64,000 bases of DNA from Pseudobythopirellula maris (GCF_007859945.1 NZ_SJPQ01000001.1:372001-436000), one strand, 5' to 3'. Shown: positions 34,494 through 43,348, numbered from the stretch's first letter. The notes: generated by a model not told the origin, from the letters alone. Numbers and translations are program-made.

Positions 34494-35915
34494 TTAGAAG
34501 AGCCCGCTGGCTTTGTGCCACGTCTCTTCGTATTCGGCCTGCGGGTCGGAGTCGGCTACCACGCCGCCCCCCACGGGCGCTTGCAGCCAGCCCTTCGTTC
34601 GGGTGACGGTGCGTATGAGGATGCTCGAGTCCATCGCGCCGTCGAAGCCGTGGTAAAAAAGCGAGCCGCAGTAGGCGCCGCGGGCGGTCGGCTCGAGTTC
34701 GGCGATCAGCTCGCAAGAGCGGATCTTCGGCGCCCCGGTCACCGAGCCGCCGGGGAAGGCCGCGCGGACGAGATCCAAGGCCCCCTGCCCCGCTCGCAGC
34801 TCGCCGGTGACCACCGACACCAGGTGCTGCACGTGGGCGAAACGCTCGACGCCCCACAGCACCGGGACCTCGACCGATTCGTCCGTGCAAACGCGCGACA
34901 GGTCGTTGCGCATCAGGTCGACGATCATCACGTTCTCGGCGCGGTCCTTCTCGGACGAGCGCAGCTCGTTGGCTAAACGTTCATCGGCCGCGTCGTTACT
35001 GCCGCGGGGACGGGTCCCCTTGATAGGGCGAGCCTCGACCTGCCGCTCCCCGACACGAACGAACCGCTCGGGCGAGGCGCTCATCAGTTGCCAATCGCCG
35101 CCGTCGAGGTAGCCGGCCATCGGCGCCGGGTTGCGCTCGCGGAGGCTCAGGTACACGTCGACGGGCGACTCACTGGGCGCCCGTTTAAGGAGCCGCTGCG
35201 AGAGGTTCACCTGGAACACGTCGCCCGCGTGGATGTGGTCGACGGCGCGACGCACCGCGGCGAGGTAACCATCGCGTGAGAAGTTACTCAGCACACCGTC
35301 GGCGGGCGTCTCGTAGCATGGAGCGAGTTGCTCGACATGCAACTCGCGCGGCGCGGCGTGTGCGGCTGTCGCTTGAGGGCCTCGCTTCAGCAGACCGAGA
35401 AACTGCTCCAACCGCCGGCGAGCGCGACGGCGGCGAGCGCCGGGTGTCTTCTCGGGCGCCCCTTGCGAAATGATCCAAGCGCGCTGCCGTTGGTGATCAA
35501 AGGCCAACACGACATCGTACTGGCCAACCGCCGCAGCAGGGGTTTGGAACTCGTTCCAGCGCGCCTTGGGGATGCGTTCAAAAGCGCGCCCCAGATCGTA
35601 CCCCAGCAGCCCCGCGGCGCCCCCCTGCCACGGCGGCAGGCCGGCGATCGTTTCGCAGCGTTGCTCGGCGAGACGCCGCTCGAGGGCGGCCAGCCAGCGG
35701 GCGCCGTGGCGATCGGCGTCGGCAGCGCCCAGCGTGCTCCACTCGTACGGGTCGGCGGCGACGAACGAATAGCGGGCCGTCTCGCCTTGCGCGGCGCTGT
35801 CGAAGAAAACGAGCCCCGGCAGGCTGCCGAACGCGCGCAGCACGTCGCAAGGTTGCAATGCAGAATCGAGCTCTTGGGCGACGGCGTGGCTCATAGCCCA
35901 GCTATCGTAGCGCAT
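34494..35915 (-). CDS. pabB: Aminodeoxychorismate synthase component I
   Basis: A protein of 473 residues in the chorismate-binding family. The PabB-type motif PIKGTRPRG, with the lysine that distinguishes it from the alanine of anthranilate synthase (PIAGTR), is present. Other family signatures are HAGDVFQVNLSQRL, LMSASPERFV, NVMIVDLMRNDLSRV, FPGGSVTGAPKIR, YCGSLFYHG and the C-terminal VGGGVVADSDPQAEYEETWH. It aminates chorismate to 4-amino-4-deoxychorismate for folate synthesis, working with a glutaminase (PabA/TrpG) and the lyase PabC, neither of which is in the window. ATG 35894 (MSHAVAQEL) is an alternative start; neither has a clear ribosome site. Confidence 0.92.
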   Translation of the reverse strand: MRYDSWAMSHAVAQELDSALQPCDVLRAFGSLPGLVFFDSAAQGETARYSFVAADPYEWSTLGAADADRHGARWLAALERRLAEQRCETIAGLPPWQGGAAGLLGYDLGRAFERIPKARWNEFQTPAAAVGQYDVVLAFDHQRQRAWIISQGAPEKTPGARRRRARRRLEQFLGLLKRGPQATAAHAAPRELHVEQLAPCYETPADGVLSNFSRDGYLAAVRRAVDHIHAGDVFQVNLSQRLLKRAPSESPVDVYLSLRERNPAPMAGYLDGGDWQLMSASPERFVRVGERQVEARPIKGTRPRGSNDAADERLANELRSSEKDRAENVMIVDLMRNDLSRVCTDESVEVPVLWGVERFAHVQHLVSVVTGELRAGQGALDLVRAAFPGGSVTGAPKIRSCELIAELEPTARGAYCGSLFYHGFDGAMDSSILIRTVTRTKGWLQAPVGGGVVADSDPQAEYEETWHKASGLF

Positions 35916-36042
35916 TAGGGCCTAGCCGACGAGCTATCCGCCGTAGCCGGATCAGACAAACCCCGCCGTGGGGCTCTCTAGCGATCATGGCTCGACGAAT
36001 AACAGCCCCCCGCTCATGCGAGACTGCGGCAATGCGTACCTC

Positions 36043-37191
36043 CTAGCCCGGCGCGTGCTCCAGCAGCCAATCTTCGAGGACCACGTGCTTGAGGTTGGGA
36101 GCCCGCAGCAGGCTCGTGGAGACCGGCAACATGGCGCCCAACCAGGGGCGGCGGGTCGCCCGTTCGATCGCCCGCATGCCCATGCCGCTCAGCGACCAGG
36201 CGCTCGTCTGTTGCCGCACGTTCTCGGCCAAACGCCGGAACGTCGCCGGGATCAGGTTCGGCTCGGGACCGACGTGCACAAGCACCCCGGCCCCGCTGCT
36301 AAGCACGCAACGCACGCCGTCCCACAGCCGCTGCGGGTGGTCGACCCAGTCACGCAGCAGCTGGCGGGTCCGCCCGTCGTGGTAGGCCGTTTGGCCCGTC
36401 ACCAGCGAGACGATGCGCGGCCGCAGTTGCGTGTCGCAAAGCTTCAGCCGCTCGATCATCAGCGATGCGCGATCGGGCACGTGCTTCTGGCGGACGATAG
36501 GCGTGTGCAGAGGCGGCCAGCTCGAGTCGTTCAGCCGCAGGTTCACGCGTCGCGCGAAGCGATCCCGCAGCCGGCCCTTTAAAGCGGCAATCGTCTGGCC
36601 TTGGCCGATCACCAGCAGCGTATTGGGCGAGAGCACCGCCGAGATGGCGACCGTCCCCGCGCCGTCGGCGGTCACCTCTTCGCATAGCAGGCCGACGGCG
36701 TTCTCGTCGAGCGCTTCGCCTCGTGAGAAAACGACTCCCATCTCGGAACCGCCGGCGAGCGAAGCGCAGTCGGCGGCCATCGCTAGCGGGATGCTGAGCA
36801 CCGTCTCGGGCGACGCCGCGCCCGCACAGGCCAGCGCCGCCAGTTCGCCCAGGCTGTAGCCGAGCGCGAGCTTGCCGTCGCGAAAGTCGACGCCGTGCGC
36901 TTCGCGCAGCAGTTCGATCTGCGCCAGCTCGGCGGCGAACACGATCGCCACCGCCTCGGCGTAGTGCGGCAGGTCGGCCTCCTCACGCCGCACGACACGA
37001 TTAACGAGGTCAACGCGCTGGCCGGTCGCCTCGGAACACGCTTCGCCCGCTTGCCGCAGGCAACGCTCGACGATCGCCCGGTACGGCGGGCAGGCCAGCA
37101 GCTCGGGGGTGCGGCCGAGGTTCGTCACGTTGTAGCCACGGAACGCGTAGGCGGCCGAGCCGGCGTGAGCGTTGAGCAGGCCGTCGTGCAT
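36043..37191 (-). CDS. FabD-like acyltransferase-domain protein
   Basis: A protein of 382 residues with the fold of malonyl-CoA:ACP transacylases. The nucleophile elbow reads GYSLGELAAL (candidate catalytic Ser in GYSLG, where FabD usually has GHSLG), and AVAIVFAAELAQIELL resembles the helix before it. A PLHTPIVRQKHV segment corresponds to the region of the catalytic histidine. The opening AYAFRGYNVTNLGRTPELL matches the acyltransferase start. It is longer than FabD (about 310) and stands apart from fatty-acid genes, between pabB and a CBS-domain gene. A role in loading an acyl carrier protein, for polyketide-like or lipid synthesis, is possible; the substrate is unknown. Confidence 0.7.
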   Translation of the reverse strand: MHDGLLNAHAGSAAYAFRGYNVTNLGRTPELLACPPYRAIVERCLRQAGEACSEATGQRVDLVNRVVRREEADLPHYAEAVAIVFAAELAQIELLREAHGVDFRDGKLALGYSLGELAALACAGAASPETVLSIPLAMAADCASLAGGSEMGVVFSRGEALDENAVGLLCEEVTADGAGTVAISAVLSPNTLLVIGQGQTIAALKGRLRDRFARRVNLRLNDSSWPPLHTPIVRQKHVPDRASLMIERLKLCDTQLRPRIVSLVTGQTAYHDGRTRQLLRDWVDHPQRLWDGVRCVLSSGAGVLVHVGPEPNLIPATFRRLAENVRQQTSAWSLSGMGMRAIERATRRPWLGAMLPVSTSLLRAPNLKHVVLEDWLLEHAPG

Positions 37192-37562
37192 CGGGCTGTC
37201 TCGCCGTGGGTGGGATCGTTCGATGAGCCTCGGGGCGGCCGCAACGCGTCGGCGCGCTGCAATCTCTCTACGATCTCTACGTCACTGGCGAGACCTTTGC
37301 TCTATTCCCGTTGGGGCGATTCGCTCAGGAGCATTCTAACGATCGTGCGGCGTGACACGAACCGGCGTTCTAGAGCCCCTTGGGACGATGCTGAGCTTGT
37401 GGTCGCGCTGCGGCCTCAGCGCTAACCCGTGAGCTAATCTTATGCTGTTGGCTCCGCTCGCCAACGCCGCGCAGATGAGCCAGCGCACCAAGGGCAGACC
37501 TTCGGCTGGCATCGCTTGAGCATTCAGTACCCCAAGTAAACGCCGCACGCCGAGGCTCTACC
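37192..37562. other. Divergent intergenic region, no gene seen
   Basis: These 371 bp separate the FabD-like gene (minus) from the CBS-pair gene (plus) and should hold promoters for both. A weak hairpin (GCTGAG near 37390 with CTCAGC near 37415) and several small open frames are present. None of the frames looks like a protein family I recognise, and no RNA gene is visible. Confidence 0.35.
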
Positions 37563-37958
37563 ATGCTGACAGCCAAAGACATCATGACCCCGTCGCTGAC
37601 CACGATCGGGCCGCAAAACACGATCCACGACGCGATCGAGAAGCTGGTCGAGCACGGCTACAGTGGCCTGCCCGTGACGGACGACCAGGGCCAGCTGGTG
37701 GGGATTGTGACGGAATTCGCCATGCTGGCGTTGGCTTACGACCAAAGCATCACGCGCCAGACCGTTGCGCAGCACATGACTTGCGAGGTCATCACGGTCG
37801 ACTACGACACGCCGGTCAACCGCATCGCCGACCTCTGCATCGTCAACCGCGTGCGTCGATTGCCGGTTCTCAAAGACGGCAAGCTCGTTGGCTTGGTCGC
37901 GCGACGCGACGTTCTCAAGGCGCTCCACGAGGCCGAGGCGCCGGCCGGCGCCTGCTGA
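37563..37958 (+). CDS. Tandem CBS-domain protein
   Basis: A protein of 131 residues made of two CBS motifs and little else: MTPSLTTIGPQNTIHDAIEK with GYSGLPVTDDQGQLVGIVTE, then MTCEVITVDYDTPVNRIADL with RVRRLPVLKDGKLVGLVARR. Such Bateman modules bind adenosine nucleotides and usually regulate a partner protein. It lies 169 bp upstream of the secretion/pilus operon on the same strand. A promoter-like sequence between them suggests separate transcription, so any functional link is unproven. Confidence 0.9.
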   Translation: MLTAKDIMTPSLTTIGPQNTIHDAIEKLVEHGYSGLPVTDDQGQLVGIVTEFAMLALAYDQSITRQTVAQHMTCEVITVDYDTPVNRIADLCIVNRVRRLPVLKDGKLVGLVARRDVLKALHEAEAPAGAC

Positions 37959-38024
37959 GACGCCTGGACGCTTTCTCTCGGGTGCGCCGGTTCTGACGGT
38001 TGTCGGGCTGGAGGGGCGGACGAG

Positions 38025-38054
38025 TTGACTGTCGGCCCACGCGAGCTAGGTATA
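38025..38054 (+). promoter_or_regulatory. Candidate sigma70 promoter for the secretion/pilus operon
   Basis: TTGACT (38025-38030) is followed after 16 bp by TAGGTA (38047-38052), or after 18 bp by GGTATA (38049-38054). The -35 is a good match and the -10 is weak. It lies about 75 bp before the ATG of the receiver protein that opens the operon. Confidence 0.35.
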
Positions 38055-38127
38055 GCAGGCGTTCAACGCGCCGCCGCCACTCACGACTCCACCCCCGATA
38101 CCGGGCCCCGGCCCGCCCCCCTGCCCC

Positions 38128-38508
38128 ATGGGCGAAGCGAAGCAAATCCTGCTGGTCGAAGAAGACCCGACGCTGCGCGAAATCACCGCGTTCCGCCTCG
38201 AGCTGCTCGGCTACGTGGTCGAGAGCCGCGGCAGCGCCGAAGAGGCGTTGCTGGCGATCCAAGAGGGCCTGCCCGACGCGGTCGTCGTCGGCCACTACCT
38301 GCCAGACATCGACGGCATGGAGTTGATCGACCGGCTGAGCAATGACCTGCGAACCGGCGACGTGCCGGTGATGATGCTCTCGCCCAACGCCGAGTTGGAC
38401 GACGTGCAGCGCGCCTTCAACGCCGGGGCCGACGACTACCTGGTGGTGCCTTTCGACCCGATCGTTCTTGAACAGAAGCTGCTGCGACTCACGTCGACTA
38501 CCGCCTAA
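38128..38508 (+). CDS. Degenerate receiver-domain protein (pseudo-receiver)
   Basis: A 126-residue single-domain protein with the response-regulator fold but without the phosphorylation chemistry. The strand that normally ends in the phospho-acceptor Asp reads AVVVGHYLPDIDG, so the position holds Gly55. The conserved lysine before PF is Val107 (DDYLVVPFDP). The acidic patch (VEEDP) and the Ser/Thr switch position (VMMLSPN) remain. It therefore cannot be phosphorylated in the usual way and probably acts as a protein-binding module. It is the first gene of the secretion/pilus operon, 88 bp before the GspE/PilB ATPase, where it may regulate assembly. Confidence 0.88.
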   Translation: MGEAKQILLVEEDPTLREITAFRLELLGYVVESRGSAEEALLAIQEGLPDAVVVGHYLPDIDGMELIDRLSNDLRTGDVPVMMLSPNAELDDVQRAFNAGADDYLVVPFDPIVLEQKLLRLTSTTA

Positions 38509-38596
38509 GCAAGACCGCACAACGCCGCGGCAAGCCACAGCCACAGCCGCATCCCACCTCAACGCCCTCACCCCAACGCCCCTCCCTAAGCGACGC

Positions 38597-40285
38597 ATGG
38601 CCCGGCTCGGCGACATCCTGGTGCGAAAAGGCCTGGTCACTCAGGCCCAACTCGAAGCGGCGCTCGCCTCGCAAGGCTCGGAGCGCGGCATGCTCGGCCA
38701 GATCTTGCTGCGCCGCAGCCTGATCTCACTCGACCAACTCGGCGACGCGCTGGCCGAGCAGTACGGCGTTCCCTACCTCGACCTCGTGCCGCAGGCCGTC
38801 AACCCGCAGGTCGCCCGGTTGCTCCCCGAAGACCTGGCCCGCACACGTTGCTGCGTGCCGGTCGGTGTGAGCGGCGGCGAGCTGCGGCTCGCCATGGTCA
38901 TGCCGGACGACATCGACACGATCTGCGAGACCGAGCTGATCACCGGCTACCAAGTGCGGCCGATGGTCGCGTTGGAGACAGCCGTCAACGCGGCGCTCGA
39001 CCGCGGTTTTGACGACCGGCTGGTGGCCCGGCAGACGATCGTCGACATGAAGATGGCCGACCTCGAATCGGCCGAGCACCTCACCGACGTCGACACCGCC
39101 GCCCCGGTGGTCGCCGAAGAAGAACAGGCGCCGGTGGTGCGGCTCGTGCGATCGATCTTGATGGGCGCCATCAACGCCAACTGCAGCGACATCCACCTCG
39201 AACCGCACACGCCCGAGATGCGGGTCCGCTATCGTGTTGACGGCGAGTTGCAAGCGGTCATGACGATCCCGAACCACACCGAAGAGGCGGTCGTCGCGCG
39301 CATCAAGGTGATGGCCGACATGGACACGACCGAGAACCGCCGCCCGCAAGACGGCCGGCTGACAATCACCGAGGCGGGCTCGAACGTCAACTTCCGGGTG
39401 AGCACCATCCCCACGGTGGGCGGCGAGAAGGTCGTCATGCGACTGCTCGACGAGGGGGGACGCAGCTTCGATCTCGAATCGTTGGGCCTTGGCGCCCGCG
39501 ATCTCAAGGCGGTCAACCGCCTGATCGCCAAGCCGCACGGCATGATCGTGGTGACCGGTCCCACGGGCTCGGGCAAGTCAACGACCATGTACGCCGTGCT
39601 CTCGAAGCTCAACGCCGTGAGCCGCAACATCGTCACGGTGGAGGACCCGGTCGAGTACCGGCTGAGCGGCGTCAATCAGGTCGCGTCGGACAACGACCAC
39701 GGTCTCGGGTTCGCCAACGCGCTGAAGTACATCATGCGTCAGGACCCCGACGTGGTGATGGTCGGCGAGATCCGTGACCACGAGACCGCCACGACCGCCG
39801 TGCAGGCGTCGCTCACCGGCCACCTGCTCATCAGCACGCTGCACACGAACGACGCCATCGGCGCCGTCGCCCGGTTGGGCGACCTGGGGATCGACAACTT
39901 CAAGATCGGCGGCGCCTTGCTGGGCTCGGTCGCCCAACGGCTGCTGCGATCGATTTGCCCGGCGTGCAAAGAGCCGGTCGAGCCTAACGAGTCGCTGCTC
40001 AAATCGCTCTCGCACAACACCAAAGTGCCCGCGGACGCCGTCTTCTTCCGCGGCCGCGGCTGCAAGAAGTGCTTGGGCACGGGCTACATGGGGCGGATCC
40101 CGATCTACGAGATCATGGAAATGAGCCCGGCTCTGGCCGAGGCGGTCGAGAAGGGTATGCCGGCGACGCAACTCCGCCAGATCGCCCGCGGCGAGGGCAT
40201 GGTCGAGTTGGCCCAGGCCGGCATGGAGCAGGTGCTCGCCGGCAAGACCACCCTCGAAGAAGTCTTCTACAAGATCAGCAGCTAA
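38597..40285 (+). CDS. gspE: GspE/PilB-type secretion ATPase
   Basis: About 562 residues from ATG 38597 (MARLGDILVRKGLVTQAQLE), where the MshE-type N-terminal domain begins; the frame is open upstream into the receiver gene, which I reject. An N2 domain leads to the ATPase core with RYRVDGEL, Walker A GPTGSGKST (Lys327), the Asp box VEDPVEYRLSG, Walker B region DPDVVMVGEIRD and the His box GHLLISTLHTND. A four-cysteine zinc site (CPACKEP and CKKCLGTGYMGR) is intact. It is a hexameric cytoplasmic motor that powers pseudopilus or pilus assembly. It is followed by the platform gene after 28 bp. All ATPase motifs are present, so it should be active. Confidence 0.94.
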   Translation: MARLGDILVRKGLVTQAQLEAALASQGSERGMLGQILLRRSLISLDQLGDALAEQYGVPYLDLVPQAVNPQVARLLPEDLARTRCCVPVGVSGGELRLAMVMPDDIDTICETELITGYQVRPMVALETAVNAALDRGFDDRLVARQTIVDMKMADLESAEHLTDVDTAAPVVAEEEQAPVVRLVRSILMGAINANCSDIHLEPHTPEMRVRYRVDGELQAVMTIPNHTEEAVVARIKVMADMDTTENRRPQDGRLTITEAGSNVNFRVSTIPTVGGEKVVMRLLDEGGRSFDLESLGLGARDLKAVNRLIAKPHGMIVVTGPTGSGKSTTMYAVLSKLNAVSRNIVTVEDPVEYRLSGVNQVASDNDHGLGFANALKYIMRQDPDVVMVGEIRDHETATTAVQASLTGHLLISTLHTNDAIGAVARLGDLGIDNFKIGGALLGSVAQRLLRSICPACKEPVEPNESLLKSLSHNTKVPADAVFFRGRGCKKCLGTGYMGRIPIYEIMEMSPALAEAVEKGMPATQLRQIARGEGMVELAQAGMEQVLAGKTTLEEVFYKISS

Positions 40286-40313
40286 AGCCCCCGCAGCGTA
40301 GGACCCGAGAAGC

Positions 40314-41465
40314 GTGCGATCGATCGCCACTAAAAAACGACTCAACACCCTCGGCGCCGGCCCCGCCGGACGCGAGGCGGCGGACTTGTTCGCTCGCCTG
40401 AAGGGTCTCTCGTTGCGCCGCTCGGAGAAGCTCTCACGCGACGAGGTGACGTACTTTTTCAGCAGCCTCGCGACTCTGATCGGCAACGGTGTGCCGCTCG
40501 CCAAGGCGCTCACCGCCATAGAGCAGGAGAAGAGTCTCGAGCGACGCAAGGCGATCTTTGCGAAGATCCGCCGGCAGATCGAGGCGGGCGGGTCGTTCAG
40601 CCAAGCCTTGCAAACGGCCGACGAGTCGTTCGATTCGATCGTGCTCAGCCAGGTCCGTGTGGGCGAGCGCGCCGGCGCCCTGGCCGAGTGCCTCGCCAAC
40701 ATCGCCGAACAACGCAAGCAAGCGGGCCGCCTACGCGAAGAAGTGCTCAAGAAGCTCGCCTACCCGGTCACCCTGGCGGTGATCGGCTCGGGCGTGGTGG
40801 CGTTCTTGCTGGCGTACGTGGTGCCGGTCTTCGAAGAGACTTACCGCAAGTCGCAAGTCCCGTTGCCGTGGATCACGCGGTTTTTGATCCAGATCGGCTC
40901 GGTGGTCCAGACTTACTGGTGGGCCGTGCTGCTCGCTGTCGCCACGAGCTTCCTCGTATTCGGGGCGCTCCGACGCAGGGAGGCGCTCGCCCGCGCCATG
41001 GACGACCGCATCTTGCGTCTGCCGCTCCTCGGGCCGTGGATCCGCGACGCCGCGTTGCTGCAGCTGATGGACGTGCTCGGCAACCTGATGGGCGCCGGCT
41101 TCACGCTGGCCGAGGCCTTGCGCGAGGCGAGCGACTCGGTCAGCAACCGAGCGATGAAGGCGGGCGCCGTCGACCTGCAACGCGCCGTGCAACGCGGCGA
41201 GCGGTTCAGTCGGCAGGTCGAGACCCACGCCGCGCTCTTCCCGCCGATGGTCAGCCAGCTGATCATCGTCGGCGAGCAGACCGGCAACCTGGTGCGTGCG
41301 ACCTCGCACGTGCGTGAACACCTGCGGCACGAGATCGAGCGCAAGAGCACGATCGCGGTCGGCGTGATCGAGCCGGTCTTGACGATCGGCCTGGCGTCGG
41401 CCGTCGCGGCGATCCTGCTGGCGATCTACTTGCCCATGTTCGACATGATCAACACGGTTGGATAA
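40314..41465 (+). CDS. gspF: GspF/PilC-type inner-membrane platform protein
   Basis: A protein of 383 residues starting at GTG 40314. It shows two T2SSF domains, each followed by membrane helices: TYFFSSLATLIGNGVPLAKA, GGSFSQALQTADESFDSIVL, VRVGERAGALAECLANIAEQ, LPLLGPWIRDAALLQLMDVL and MVSQLIIVGEQTGNLVRA, with the last helix near PVLTIGLASAVAAILLAIYL. It is the inner-membrane platform on which the GspE motor acts to extrude or retract pilin subunits. The gene lies between the ATPase and the first pseudopilin with gaps of 28 and 5 bp. Confidence 0.93.
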   Translation: MRSIATKKRLNTLGAGPAGREAADLFARLKGLSLRRSEKLSRDEVTYFFSSLATLIGNGVPLAKALTAIEQEKSLERRKAIFAKIRRQIEAGGSFSQALQTADESFDSIVLSQVRVGERAGALAECLANIAEQRKQAGRLREEVLKKLAYPVTLAVIGSGVVAFLLAYVVPVFEETYRKSQVPLPWITRFLIQIGSVVQTYWWAVLLAVATSFLVFGALRRREALARAMDDRILRLPLLGPWIRDAALLQLMDVLGNLMGAGFTLAEALREASDSVSNRAMKAGAVDLQRAVQRGERFSRQVETHAALFPPMVSQLIIVGEQTGNLVRATSHVREHLRHEIERKSTIAVGVIEPVLTIGLASAVAAILLAIYLPMFDMINTVG

Positions 41466-41470
41466 CGCCC

Positions 41471-41803
41471 ATGAGCCCTTCCCATACTAGCCGCGGCGCC
41501 TTCTCGCTGCTCGAGCTGATGGCGGTGGTCGTCGTGCTGGGCGTGCTCGCCGCGATCATCGTGCCGCGTGTCTCGATCCACGTCGACAATTCCCAGGCCA
41601 CCGTCTGCCACGTGAACAAGCGCCTCGTCGAGTCGCAGGCTCATTTGTGGTGGTTCCACAACGATGAGTTCCCGCTCAGCGATTTGTCAGACATCGAAGT
41701 CGATCCCGATTATTTCCCCGAGGGGATCCCCACATGCCCGATAGACGGCACAAGCTACACAATCGACACCAATACGGGCCTCGTGAACGGGCACAATCAC
41801 TAA
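41471..41803 (+). CDS. Pseudopilin, GspG-like, with Ala at -1
   Basis: A 110-residue type IV pilin-like protein. The signal reads SRGAFSLLELMAVVVVLGVL, with Glu at +5 and a long hydrophobic helix; the residue before the cleavage site is alanine where glycine is usual. The globular part keeps the short GspG-like layout (VNKRLVESQAHLWWFHNDEF, then DPDYFPEGIPTCPIDGTSY). It starts 5 bp after gspF. It would be a major or minor subunit of the pseudopilus, inserted in the inner membrane. The -1 alanine might slow processing by the prepilin peptidase, which is encoded elsewhere. Confidence 0.85.
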   Translation: MSPSHTSRGAFSLLELMAVVVVLGVLAAIIVPRVSIHVDNSQATVCHVNKRLVESQAHLWWFHNDEFPLSDLSDIEVDPDYFPEGIPTCPIDGTSYTIDTNTGLVNGHNH

Positions 41804-41920
41804 TTTTTTCTGTTTCACTTTGCAGCGTCTGCTAGCGACCTATCTTCCAGTATCAGCAACTTGACTATCGGCACACTATCCTACTGAGTTACACGACTAC
41901 AGCATCTGCAGGTAACTGTT

Positions 41921-42247
41921 ATGGCTACACGTAAGAATAAAGGACGCGGCGGCTTCTCGCTCATGGAACTGTTGGCCGTGGTCACGATCCTGGGCGTCAT
42001 CGCCGCGATCGTCGTGCCCCGCGTCACGGTCTCCACGACGACGGCCAAAGAGAAGGTCGACGCCCACAACCGGGCGACCCTGAACTCGGCGATCGAGCGT
42101 TACTACATCGCCACCAACGACTGGCCCTCGGCAAACTTGACCGAGCTGAACACGACGGACTACTTCCCCGACGGCCTGCCGGAGAACCCGCTGAACGCCA
42201 GCGCCCCGTACGCGATGGACGCCACCTCGAAGCGCATCGCTCCGTGA
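41921..42247 (+). CDS. Pseudopilin, GspG-like, probable major subunit
   Basis: A 108-residue protein with a canonical class III signal, RGGFSLMELLAVVTILGVIA, with Gly at -1 and Glu at +5. Its globular part (NSAIERYYIATNDWP, DYFPDGLPENPLN) is homologous to that of the preceding pseudopilin, so the pair probably arose by duplication. A 117-bp gap separates them, unusually long for this operon, and contains TTGACT at 41861 with a weak -10 (TACTGA, 41882, 15-bp spacing). A dedicated promoter would fit a highly expressed major pilin. This is inference from spacing and motif quality. Confidence 0.87.
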   Translation: MATRKNKGRGGFSLMELLAVVTILGVIAAIVVPRVTVSTTTAKEKVDAHNRATLNSAIERYYIATNDWPSANLTELNTTDYFPDGLPENPLNASAPYAMDATSKRIAP

Positions 42248-42268
42248 GCCCAGGCGGACCAACCGCTC

Positions 42269-42766
42269 ATGATTCAATCGATACCCACAGCACGCCACCG
42301 CCAGCGGTGGCGTGCTTTTTCGTTGCTGGAGCTCACCGCCACGGTCGCGGTCATCGGCCTGGTCGCCACGATGGCGCTGCAGCGATACGGCAGCACGACC
42401 CTCGGCACGACCCGAGCCGAGGGCTACACCCGGCGGCTGGTGCTCGACCTGCGCCAGGCTCAGCGGCGGGCGATCGCCACCGGCGATGACCACTACGTGG
42501 CTTTCGCCAGCGACAGCGGCGAGATCGTCTCGCACACGCTGATGCGCGACCTGCCCGGCGGCGACGCCGCGGCCGACGAAACGGTCGCCGTCCCCCAGGG
42601 GGTGACCGTCACCTCGGCCGACACGGCCTGGACCTACGACTTCGAGGGGGCCGTGAGCGGGTCTTCCGGCGGTTCGACGGTGCGCGTCGACAGCTCCACC
42701 GCCTACTGGGTGATCACCCTGTACCAGGCGACCGGCGCCCTCCGGTCGCAACGGTTTGCGCCGTGA
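42269..42766 (+). CDS. Minor pseudopilin, GspH-like
   Basis: A protein of 165 residues with the pilin signal RAFSLLELTATVAVIGLVAT (Ala at -1, Glu at +5) and the GspH-type pattern RAEGYTRRLVLDLRQAQRRA followed by a beta-rich domain (DDHYVAFASDSGEIV, TVRVDSSTAYWVI). GspH proteins are minor subunits near the tip or body of the pseudopilus. It begins 21 bp after the preceding pilin gene. Confidence 0.8.
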   Translation: MIQSIPTARHRQRWRAFSLLELTATVAVIGLVATMALQRYGSTTLGTTRAEGYTRRLVLDLRQAQRRAIATGDDHYVAFASDSGEIVSHTLMRDLPGGDAAADETVAVPQGVTVTSADTAWTYDFEGAVSGSSGGSTVRVDSSTAYWVITLYQATGALRSQRFAP

Positions 42767-42904
42767 TGCGGGCCGCCAGATGCGGTCGCCGTTTTTGACC
42801 GCCCGAGGGGGCGAGCTATGTTTCTGCAGCGCGCCCCGCTGCGCGCACAGGGTGTTTCCTGTCCGCAGCGGCGGCCCATCCCCCGCACGCCCCTTTCCGT
42901 TTCC

Positions 42905-43348
42905 ATGCATCGCCGCCCCCCAAATAGAACGGGCTTCTCGCTCATCGAGGTCGTGGCCGCCACGGCGCTCGTGGGGGGCACGCTTGTCGCCACACTCGAG
43001 CTGCTCCAGAGTGGGATGCTGCTCAGCAAGGAACTCGATCGGCAACGGGCGATGGTCACCCTGGCGGTGAGCACAATGGAGGCCCAGATGGTCGAGGCCG
43101 CGAGCGATTGGACCGAAGGAACCTTCACCGGCGACTACGCGACCGAGGGCTACCCCGAGGTCCGATACACGGCGATCCGCAGCGACAGCGCCGGCTACCA
43201 CGGGATCCCCGACCGCTTGATGGTGCTGGCCGTCTATGTCTACCACGACGAGAACGGCAACAACTCGATGGACTCGAACGAACGCCAGCTGATGCTCGCC
43301 ACGCAGGTCGCCAAACTGTTCACCTACGAGAACGCCGTTCATGGCTAA
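42905..43348 (+). CDS. Minor pseudopilin, GspI/PilV-like
   Basis: About 147 residues from ATG 42905 (MHRRPPNRTG); the frame opens at 42818 but the extension is not pilin-like. The signal is RTGFSLIEVVAATALVGGTL, followed by the GspI-like stretch RQRAMVTLAVSTMEAQMVEA and a beta-rich part. It overlaps the next gene by 8 bp. GspI homologues nucleate the pseudopilus tip with GspJ and GspK. Confidence 0.78.
   Translation: MHRRPPNRTGFSLIEVVAATALVGGTLVATLELLQSGMLLSKELDRQRAMVTLAVSTMEAQMVEAASDWTEGTFTGDYATEGYPEVRYTAIRSDSAGYHGIPDRLMVLAVYVYHDENGNNSMDSNERQLMLATQVAKLFTYENAVHG

Noticed and set aside
41816-41920. T-rich stretch after the first pseudopilin as a rho-independent terminator
   Set aside because: The T-run near 41805 is not preceded by a stable hairpin, and the following genes clearly belong to the same machine.
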